From Solenopsis invicta (lineage: Eukaryota; Arthropoda; Insecta; Hymenoptera; Formicidae): a stretch of DNA of 64,000 nucleotides. The translations under genes were made by a program, and so were the position numbers. Under the pieces are notes generated by a model that had not been told where the DNA came from, ran no database searches, and saw only the letters and a list, made by a program, of their open reading frames with translations. Location: assembly GCF_016802725.1 (NCBI RefSeq), contig NC_052672.1:6415685-6479684 (forward strand), written 5' to 3'. Of this stretch, positions 14,509 to 26,500 are shown one piece after another. Within the stretch, counting starts at the first letter, position 1; each line of letters starts with the position of its first letter.

Positions 14509-17500
14509 CCTTTAAGAACCGCTTGAATGGCCGTTTGTGAATTTGACGACATCGTATTTATTTTTGACAGTGATACCTCCGCACTTTTGCGCAAGGAATC
14601 CCCTTATTATGGCAGGAGAAATAAACGGATGGGCACGAACTCCTCATGCTGACGGCCAGTGCAACGAACGAAATTTGTTCGATGTCGCGCATCCCATTGT
14701 TCGGATGATAGCGGCTGGTGTCAAAACGCTCAATGAACGTACAAACACAAATACCGACTCGTACACGTAGGCAAAAGGACCGTTATCTTAGTCCACGATG
14801 ATTTATACGAAGTTACTACCACGCGTGACGATAACGAATGAATGTCATTCCTGCGAATGCGGTCAACACAGTGCCAATCATTATGTGAAATATATAGCGT
14901 TAATTTTCTATGATTTCGCGCGTGTCAGTAGAGCGGATAGCCGACAATACGTGTGTACATATAGATAGGATATTGACGGTAGTGATAGAGGGAAAGAGTA
15001 ATATATCGAGTGAATTGACCCACGTCATCGAGCGTTGTATTTTGTATGAAATACTGCGAATGTAAGGTAACAATACAGTAATTTTACACTTTTATTATTA
15101 CGTTTCATCTCATTACGCCACCCACTCTTAATCCCATACCACGCACACCTGCTTATTATCGCGTCGCGATGTGTATGTATGTACACTCGCGGGGGCTGCG
15201 CGCTGGGCGCATCGTGTAATTGCCGTGCCGATTCACGTATTCGCCACCTGTCGCGTACGTGCCATAACGTTGCATTTAAATGCACGTGCGGATTTCGCGG
15301 CCTCAATAAATCGCGCGTCGCGTCGAGCGGCTGGCGCGAACGGACACCCCCCGATCGTAAACCCCTCGGCACTCGACTCGGGGAACGATCCGGATTGCAA
15401 ATCACGAAGGGAATTGAGCGAGGTTCGATCGCGATTACACCGGCGGCGGTGGAACGTACGTGGCGGAACGCCACGCAGCATTCTCGCCATAAGTGATTTT
15501 TTCACGCGCAGGTACAAGTGAGAAAGGTACCGACCGCGGTGGCGAGACAGACCAGCGAGGACGACGAGATCTCGAGGATCAAGAAGCAGAACAAGAACGC
15601 CGCGGCGACCACCACCACCACCGCCGCCGCCGTCCACGCCGAGACGGTGGAGGAGAGGCAGCCGACCTCGACGCCTGCCCCCGTTCATCCACCGCCACCG
15701 AGGGAACTTCCGGAACGGGAACCCGAGGAGCAGCCAGTTAGGAGACCGGCCATCGCCAGGTAAACGAACGGAACTGTCAAACTTTATTATAAAAACTCTA
15801 GCAGCCAAGTTAACGTAAGAGAATTATCCAGTTAAAAAGTTTTTCTATCTGTACACATGATTTTGTTCTGCGAATTTCTTTTCTTTGAAAAGCTAAAAGC
15901 ACTGTAGTTATTTAAATACATTTATTTAATTAATTAGAATAATTTTTTAAGAACGTTTTAATTTTACAGCAAAAGTCTAAAGTTATCAGTTATTAGCTAA
16001 AAGTTATCAAAGTTTTAAAACTGCAAGCTTCTCAAGTTCATTATTTTTTTTTTATCTTAATCAACGACAAAAACTTTTTGTCATAATATCTAAATTTTGG
16101 TCTTGGAGTATAAAACAAAAAATTTTGTTTATAATAGTTTATACAGCGAAAATAACCATATTTTGTTGGAGTTTTAAATAAATAACTTTTAATCGAGTAA
16201 ATAGATCTAAATAAATGTTTTCACGAATATATATCAGAATTTTATTTGTATGTGTAAAAATTTTGATTTAATTCGTAATGCTACTTCGTCATCAAATTTG
16301 CAAATAAGAGAAAGTTGCTGGATGCATACCGATTTTCTAAAAGTACCTTTTTAATATTTTATATTTTTATTTCATAAAAACAATATTCAATAACAAGAAA
16401 AGTAAATAAGAATTAAGCAATACAGACATGAATTTAACAAGTTTTATTTTGTTTTGTGCACGCTATCAGCGTTTTAGAAAATCAAGCATATCTGATGTAA
16501 ATTTTTCATTAACTTAATTCATTAATTTTCCTAATTTGCATCACCATAAATTTTATTATAAAAAAATAATACAAATGTAAAATTGAAAAGTGATAATAGT
16601 AAAACTAATCGCTATGAATAAAAATTTCTCAATCGCAAAAATAAATTCAAGCCAGTTTTATTTCATACGTTATTTATTAATTATTAAATATTTGATTGCT
16701 TTTTCGATAAATCATTAATAAAATAAATATTAGTCAATGGCTTCTTATATTTTTAATTAATTTAATTCATAAATTCGATATTTTCAAACACGATAGGATT
16801 TAAGAGACCACAAGTACGCTTTAGGCAACCGGTTTTCTAATCACATTTTTTGCAGCACGTTACAGAAAAGCTTATAACAATTACTGCAAAAACGATTTTA
16901 CGTCAGAATTAAAAGTAAATAAAAAATTACATAACTTTTAAACCAAGAAAAGAATTGTGCTCAAATTTTGCGTTCATGGATTCAACTGTTTTGAGATCTG
17001 ACCCATGTATTCTTAATAAACAGCCATACAAATACTTTCTAGAGATGTTAAAGCGTAAGAGTCAATAAAGAAATGTTTATACTGCTAAGTGTAATGAAAA
17101 TTAACAACTGTCATGACCCAATTATGCATGAAGAAAGTACCGAAGATCAATGTGTGTACAGAGGCCAATATATCCAGTATTTATGATGATGTTCAATCTG
17201 TTACACAAATGAGACGACAATATAGTAGTTCTCCAACCGAAAATTGATGTTGACTTGGACAAAGTACCGAAACCGCGTTTAAAAAATTAAGACAGTTGTC
17301 GCGGCGGTCTCATTAAAACCACAAATTCACTCGAGATCTGGCGAAAGCTATTTATTAAGACAGTAAATCAACATGGTGGTCTCCCGAAGGAATGAAAGAC
17401 CCGAAGACGCGCGCGCGTTTGTGCACGTAGATATTAATCACGCGGGTGGTAACCGCGGGATTCGCAGTCAGCTAGCAGCACTCGCGTGTTATATCGGAGT

Positions 17501-20500
17501 TAAGCGCGGAGTTCGCGGCGGCGCGAGACGTTGTTACGGCGCAAACAAGTAACTTGTTCGAGTTCTACTCTGCGTTATTAACGTGCTTGTTTGTAATATT
17601 GTTGCTCGCGCAGGAGAACTTCGGCGGAAACTCACGCTCCTCCCGCGGCCAGGAGTGCTTCGTCGGACTCGAGCACCGGCTCCGAGAGCTCGGCGGGGTC
17701 CGGAATACGTAGTACGGGCGCGCCATTCACGGCTGAGGAGATGAAGCAGAAGTACCTGTCGAGAGCACCTCCGACCAGCACGACGACCACCGTTTCCACC
17801 GCGGCCGGCAGAGAGTCGTCGAACGCCGCCCCGCCGACTCCCAGACCGCCGTTTCAGAGCCGTTTTTTAGGCGCAGGTAAATTAATGTAACAATTACTAA
17901 CGCAATTCCTAAGACCCCCATCATTAAATTAAATTTCAAAACAAGCGACGCAGGGAGAGAATTTGTTTCGTAGAATATTTAAAGAATTTCATACATGCTC
18001 AGTTAAGAAGCTGAAAAAGGTGTGTCTTGGAAAATTTTTTACGAAAATTATGACTTATTAAAAAAATTTGAAAGTGTACATTATATCTTAATGAATTGGA
18101 TATAGTTTTTTTAATAAAAAATGTTGATAATAAATAAAAAAGATGTGGCCAGTTCCTTAAAGGTTCTGTTTAAACGATTGTTTTGCGGTGACCACTGCTG
18201 CTGGGATTTGAATCACTTAAAATAGAAAATTTGAAAAAAGTTATTTAAACGTTAAATTATCTAGTTCTTGAACAGTTTTGAAAATGTTAATTTGGAACAG
18301 AATAGACGTCAAAAGTTAAAGTTTTGATATTTGATGAAAATATTGCTTGTTAATCATAAAAAGAAATGTGCGTATAAAAATCTTTCGTTCAAGGATTTTT
18401 TTATAGTTATCTAAAATAAACCTATAAAATTTAAAATAAATCAATGCAGTAGTTTTCGAGGTAATTTAGTTACTAATTTTAAAAATGCGAAAAAAACGCG
18501 TTTAAAGTTTCAGGACAAATGTACACTTAAATAAAATGTTTAGCTTTTTAACTTACATAGAATAATTTATTCCAGGCGTATATAGTAAATTTATTGAAGA
18601 GATTATAGCCTCTAAAACATGAATGTGGTGCTGCTGATAGTGCCGACAAAGCATTGTTCCTTCTCCGGCACAATTGCTCCACTATTCCTGCTCCTAATGG
18701 TCGAGCAAAGCGTACTTTGAATGCCTATAACTCCATCAATTTTAACCGGATTACCTTGAAAATTTCAAGGAATATTCTCCAAATGTTGTATTTATAGAAA
18801 ATAGGAAAACCCAAAACTAATTTTTTTTTTAAGTTTTTGACCAAGTCTGACCCTTTAATCGAATTTAATTATCCATCACATTTTATTCAATAACTTTGTT
18901 AATAATCAAAATTTTATATTAAAACGTAACGGTTATATTCATTAAAATGTTGTTTAATATTTTCTAGATTATGAAATATTAAATTATAAAATATTTATTA
19001 TTTAATATTTATTACATTGCATAATGAATCGAAGAGGAACAGGAACCCATTATATAAATAAATTTAAAAATTAATTTTGTTTAAAGAAAGTACATTTTGT
19101 TACAAGATTATTTATTTTTAATTTTCTATAGTTTAGAATATTCCCATTACAGATTATTTTATTCTTGTTTAACATTAAACAATGTTTCTGAATGCAACCT
19201 TACAAAATGACAATGCATTTATTGAAGAATTGTTTCGATATAAAAATCTCAATAGTGCCATGTTACCAGCACGTTTTTATAGTCACATTAATAAAACGTT
19301 ATACTATTGAATGGCTTGGCGTAACGCGAAATGTGTATAGCCGAATAAAAAGTTAAATAACAAAAAGAACACTCAAGTGTACGTGCATTCGTGTGCTAAT
19401 ACGCTTTATAAGTTTGAAAACAATAAGAAATAGTTAAATATTAATGTGTCTTGAAAAAGTTTCAAAATGCTCTAAAGTAAAAATATCTTACAACAATTGA
19501 CAGCTATTGTGTATTGACATATTAAAATTAACGCTACTACAGAACGACAGGCTACTAAAAAAAGGATTCCAAATAATTACTAGCAATTTACCTAATAACG
19601 GAGATAATACGAGTACTTTTATTATCTATATGGCTCATACTCCCCTGCTTATTTTCTCTTTTATATATATATATATATATATTTAACAACTTTATATGTT
19701 GGTTATAATACTTCTCCGCTTAATTAAAATTTTTTAAAGGTCAGAATTATATTCAGCAGTTTCAAAATTATAAAAAACATATCGTTTTTACTTGCTACTC
19801 CGCCAAAATGTGCCCATTTTATCCAACTTATTAAAACCATTTATTAAAATTATTTTATCCACTTTATGAAAAGTATAATAAAATTCTTTGAAGTCCATAG
19901 TGTCCCGTAACTGCCATAATTTTGAGATAAATTCTGAAAGAAAATTTTCTCCATGTAGTTAAGCTTAAGACTAATAAATGACGGTATGGTAACGATAAAC
20001 AAATTATCTCTTCACAGTAGAGAGAGAAGTATTTCGAAGTTTTTATTTAACAGAGATAAGCGATATAAAATTCTGTTTCTCGAAATGACAATATTCATAA
20101 GCTGCAAACTCGAAAGTTGATAACTTCTTGCTTATTGCTATTCGTGCAACAATAAGATTCTTATAATCGAACATGACGTTTCACCATTGGCAAACCCTCC
20201 GCTAAAGAGACTTCCTCTAACTACCAGAAAGAGAAGAAAATGCAATCTAATGGATGCACGTACCGCACAGCGCCGGTGGCGTACCCAAAAGAGCTGTGCA
20301 TAGAATTTATCTACATGTTGTACAGTAAAGAGAGAACAGCATGCAGCGAGATAGTAATCGAAGGGTTTTATCACGTTCGCAGCTAGAAACCGTTCTATCC
20401 GCGACACGTCCCAATTTCGTTGTGCGCCTATTACCCATTGTTTATACGAAGAGAGAGAATCGAAAGCACGTCTCTGCTTGCTTCGTACGCTAATCCAGCC

Positions 20501-23500
20501 TAGCGCATCTATTGTATTTCTCAGTACTCCGTCGAGCACCTCGCGGAAATTGGATGTACGGACAAATTTGCGTTTAACCTTCCACCTCTGTTTCGTGAAA
20601 TTTAATTCGCACATAAAACTCTGCCGTTCCTCAGAAACGCAATAACAAACTTCAAGTATTTTCAATGTATAATTAAAATGAAATTAAATTAAAAGTAAAA
20701 AGAAGTATAGTATTATTCAGATATTTTTTTGATCGCCATAACCAACATCGACAACGCAGAAGATAATAAAATATTACTGAACACCTAAATAAATGGTTTA
20801 CTTAAAATTCTCGAATACATTTGATATAATAAACATTTCAAAGTCTTTTCCAAAAGAAATAGGAACGCGCGGAATTTAACGGAATTAATAGGCAAAGGTC
20901 GATGTAGAAGGCGTTCCGTGTTCGATTGCGAAATGCCGCGTGTCCATTACAATCGGCCTAATTCCGTATGCGAGGGATGCGTGTAAAACATTGCTGCGTG
21001 GAGTATCAACGCGATTGCGTAACGTTGCTATTCGAAAATGTGACCGCAATGCCCTGAGCCTACAGCGCGGTATTTCAAAATATTCGGAAGCTGAAATTGG
21101 CACCGACCGACTCCGCAAGCAGCGGCGACGGCGCGGCGGAGCAGCGAAGCGATAATTTCGTTATCCATTCAGCGCTCTTAGTTAACGCTGTCGCTTCGCT
21201 TTTCCGACGCCGCGTCCCGCTTGTCATATCTCCGCTCAAATTCGCCACGCGTTTAAGTCGGAGGCAACCGTATTTCGTCCTGGGCGAGACACGCGGACGG
21301 ACGTGGCGATATTCGCGTTGCTACCTCTTGTTTCCGACTACCGTCGTCGGTCGATATGATCGGTCCGTTTTCTCGTCGCGTTTCCGTCAACCGTGAACAC
21401 GGATAGATGGTACGAAAGGGGGAAGACGTCCTCATCCTGTACCTGAGATTGCATAAACGCACATTTCCATGCACCGCGACAGGTCCTCACCGCTTGTCGT
21501 TCTTCCCGTCTCCTTTGTCCGTGACCGTATTCCTTAGCTTGACATTACGAATATTTCCTTACATTAAATCTAAGACTGATTTTCCTGTAATAAATACATA
21601 ATAAAGTAAATGTCTCAGTAATCGGACACGCAACGAAAGCTAAGATTGTTGAATTTTTGTAAAGGTTTACAATATAAAATAAAATTATTATTATACTTAC
21701 AATACAATATTATTAATTATAAAATTAATTAAAATATGAAATATAAAATGTTATTGTTAACGTATAAAAGTACAATAAACTTTTTAATTATTTTGAAAAT
21801 AATATAAATTTGTAAAGTATTTGAATTAATTAATATCCAAATAATCTAAAACATGTGTGTTTAATGTCCTAAAAGTTTTGTAATGTATATTTGTTAAAGA
21901 TTTTTTAAAATTGTTTATTAAATAAATACAAAAAATTATTATGTTGATAAATATATAGAGGAAAGAAAAAGGTGGCAGAATATCATTTTGTTTTCTTCAA
22001 GTAAATATTAACGCGACACAATTTTTATCAATCAGTTTGTTAATCATAGTTAATCAAAGTTCTATCAATCACTATCTGTAGCTAGAAGTTTATTCAGTAA
22101 AGCACACGTAATTTATAATTTACTGAAAAGGGAAAATTACTTTTGTGAGATAGCATGAAGGTCGTGAAATACTAATGTCATAAAAGGCACTTTTGATTAT
22201 AAAAAATTGTAAATTAATAATTTTTCATAAATTTTACACTAATAAATTGCAAAACGAGATTTATGAACATTTTATAAAATATATTTTGTTTAAAAAAAAT
22301 GAGTTTTTAAAATAATTTCTTTGTCTTAAAAAAATTTTTTTTTAAATAATTTCCTTTCTGTTAGTAAGCATTATGTAACTATATGAGGTTATAAAGTTTG
22401 GATCGATGAAAATGTCAGACATAAATATAAGATGGCCTATATCGATCACAGCGGATTTTACTGCTGAATAATAATTTTTACAATCTATGAAAGTCTGAAA
22501 ACAAATTTTTTTTCGCAATAAAATTCTTCCGGGAGAGAAGAAAATAAATTAAATACTTATAAGATAATATTTTTGTTGTTATTTTACAAGTAATATTTGA
22601 AACATTAAAGACTAGCAGTTTATATTGTCCGGATATTGGTTCATTCAAATACTCAACAAGTTTTTATTACATTTGTAATAATTAAAAAATTGTTCATAGT
22701 TTTGTATGTTAATAATGACGACTTGTTGATTTTATATTTTACTTACTTATATCGTTAAATCATTTTGTTATAAATTCTTACAAAGGTTGAACAACCTTGA
22801 TACAGCATCGCTATACATTTATTTACTGAGATATTTACCTTATTAAAAGAGTTTGAATATCTCTTTTTATAACATCCATCGTTAATTACGAAGAGCAGAA
22901 AATTTATACGTATAATAGTAAATTAAATCTATACTTCCGCCTAGTTGATTAAAATAAAAATTACATCAATATAAATTTCTGGATTCTCAGGTAACCGTGC
23001 GGCTCCACCACCGCCGGTACCAGCGCCGCGGGAAGAGCCAGCGACGAAGAAGAAGGAAGAGGAAGAGGATGAAGACGAAGAGACAAGCAGCTCTTCCGAA
23101 GAGACGGAATCAGACACTGAGGAGTCGGAAACAGACAGTCGTCCATCGAAGACTACTCCAACTGCGGCATCCGCCGCTTCTCAAGATCGTCAGAGAAGCG
23201 AATCCGCCATGGCGCGCACCGACATCGGGCCTTTACTCGCTCGCAGTGCCGAAGCTAGAAGAGGAAGCAAGGAAGATTCACCTTCCACCAGGCAAGTATA
23301 TCTTTGATCAAAAAATGAATTCATGGGATAAGCGAAAGGTTGAATTCTCAACTAATATGATGAATAAAACTATCAATTTTTATATTCTGAAAAAATGTAT
23401 TTTGGAAACTTGGTATGTGGCAAATTTATCTATCAATTGTAAATAAAAGTAATACAAGAAAAGCGAATGTAGAATTTTAATATATGCAACAGACAATATT

Positions 23501-26500
23501 TGTTTTTTAAATTATTGAAGTTAAATAATAGTATGGGTAAAATTTAATCAATTTATTGATTAATAATTACGATTAAAAATGTTTCAATTATAATAAATGA
23601 TTAAAGTTTTATTTTAAAATAAATGTTGGGCATTAAACAGTTAAATTTGTATTCAGTAAAATAAATCGATTATAATAAAATGCCATATGTAATTCTGATT
23701 AGTTCAATCGACTGATTAAAAATAATTAAATATTACTGATTAAAAAATCAATTGTTAATTCTTAATCATTCATTTTATTTAATGATTGATATATAGCTTT
23801 AATTGCATTGAATAACATAATAAATAAAATTAAGTTTTGACTGATACATTGATTTAATGATATCTTTTCGATATTACACATTCTTCAAATTTGTAATTAT
23901 TTGCATAAATATAATTTTTGAAATATGATTAAAAATTAATGATTAAAGAATAATTATTATATTTTTTTTTCATTCAACGGTGTTTAATTTCTTTATTTCA
24001 ATAATTAATTAATTAATTGTGATTATGCTTTTCATTAATTAATTAATTAATTGTGATTATGCTTTAATTTTATTTGCTTATTTTAATTAAGTGAAAGCTA
24101 AAGCGATGGATTGTTTAAAAATTATTTTAAATTAATTTCATTAATTGATTACATTTATCATTATGCATATTTTAAATTTTTAGTCATTTATTTTATTTAA
24201 CAAATATAAATTAATTGATTAATGTCCAACATTATATAATAATATTAATAATTTAAGTTGTCAAAAATATTTAGTCATATTAGTTGGCGGTCAATGCCTT
24301 TAAAATCTTCACCGATATAACTATGCTATTAATTCGTGTAATTATCAAATATAAATAGAACTTGCACGATAACAATTATAAAATGCATGAATAATTGAGG
24401 TAATAAAAAGATAAAATATCAGCCAAATATAAGAAAATTAACGAGAATTTTCAATAGAAGTTATATTTATTATGATAAAAACCTGAAATGTAGAATTAAA
24501 TATCTTCTGAAGTCTCTTTGCTTTTCTAATATGCATTGGAAGAAATAATTGCAATTCTCCCTTTCTCAACTTTTCTTCTCCTTTGATATACAGTTCTCAA
24601 GTAATATTATCATCTATCTCTTGGAAGATTCTCTTTTTCGTCTCAAGTTTTGATCGAAAATCCGATGTTGTCGACTTGCACGTTTGCTGCTCGCAGAAAC
24701 TATCGCGGAGCTTTCATTCGTGTGTTGCCGTGTTTATTTGCGCTCGTTACAAAAGCGACAGCATCGCGTACACGCATCTCGACGTTCTCTCTCGTCGCAT
24801 TCGGTAGCATACGAATGCACCCACTCGCGCTGAATTTCGAAGTAAGCTTTCTCCGCCCCCGTTCCCCTGACGCGACGGCGGCAATCCCCTCATTCGAAAC
24901 TGTAACCTAAGGAAACGAGAGACGGATGGGAGAGAACAGGGAGAGAGCAGACGAAGCCGTAAGTGCTCTCCCTGGCCCGACCCGACGACTCCCTTTGGCT
25001 TTTGTAAAAGAATCACGTGGACGTTCCCCATCGCATTCGCTGCTATCAGAAACTTTCCACGTAGCGCTGCGGAAACTGATTAGCCGCTCAGTCTGGCGAT
25101 GAATTGTAATACATTAGGGCGCGTAAATTCGGCCGCGAGCACGCGTTCGCACTCGAGAAGCGCGGGATAGAACATCCACTTTGCATTTAAGAAACCGATC
25201 AATCTTTATTTTTACTAATGTTCGAATCGATCGCTTGACTACGATGCCGTTTAAAACTACATTCAAACTTGTGTTCTAGCCAGAGATCGAAAGATTTCTT
25301 TTCTAGAGTCTAACTACGTAGACGATTGACTATTGCGCTCCGACTACAAAGTGAATATCGCGCGATCATCGTTTACACGGAATACTTCTTCTGTAACTGA
25401 AAATCAAATTAGTTAGACTGGATGTCGAGTCAGCTTGAGATGTAGAATAAGATAAATACACGGAGCAAGATCAGCAAAGCTCATTAATCGTGCAATCTTG
25501 CGTCTCTCAGTCCTAATAGAAGACGCGCGATAGGCTTATATCTAACAGCCAATGGCAGTTAGGAAATAAACGTGACCTCAATATTAAGGAGAGAAAGATT
25601 ATCGGAGCCGATGTGCCACGTCGTCCGACGAGTTGCGTACTCGATCGGACGCAATCAGGCCGAAGGCACCCCAAAGCGCTATCCCTTAGTAATAGTAATG
25701 ATAACAGTCAGAAAGCCAGCACAGTAAAAAGAGACAAAGTTCCGACCGATCCACTCGTGTCTCAGGTATTCGTCGCCGAGGGGCAGCCCCGCGCAATCCG
25801 TGACGACGATGACGACGACGATGACGACGCCGAGCGGCGGCGGTGGCGCCGGCGGCGCCGCGATGACGACGACGACGTCGACGACGCCGGGCAGCTACAC
25901 CAGCAGGTTCGTAGCGCACGTAGCTCACGGTCAAACGACTGCACATGATGAGGCCACTTCTAATTCCAGTAACCCCCTCGACCGTAATCGTTTTAGGGCG
26001 TTTAGCGCGGACGGTACCGACGACGAAAGATGCACGGCCGGTCGCGTCGACGACGATAGAGTAATCGTGGCTACAGCCACGATCGCGGATTCCGCTTATG
26101 ACGTCGACGCCGACGGGGACGCGCTTATACCGCAGGCGACGTACGCTAGCTCGGCACAAACGGACGTTATTATTACGGACGAATCGACCACCTCATCCAC
26201 TTCTTCCCACCTCGCGATTAGCGAACCCGAAAGTCTCCTCGGGAGTTGCCGCGGCGATAGTCGAGTTGCGAGTGTGACATCCGGAGACGAGGGCGCGTTA
26301 GTGCAAAGTCGTCGTCGTTCCGGGAACAACGAGATCTCGTTGGTAGCCGCGGGCACCGCGGACGAATCCACTCTCACGACTCGCGAAGATTACTCCGACG
26401 CGAGAGGAAGCGGCGCCGAAGAGATAACGAAGCGTAACTTCGAAGACGTTCCTAGTTCCATCCGTGTCATCGTGGAGGACGTCGACGCCCCTCCTGTTCT

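Noticed and set aside
15233..15808. 191-codon minus-strand ORF
   Set aside because: Gly/Arg-rich shadow of the exon 15512-15759 plus its CpG-rich flank.
20138..20665. 175-codon minus-strand ORF in a tn intron
   Set aside because: No recognisable motif and no splice or promoter support; chance openness in a GC-rich patch is likelier.
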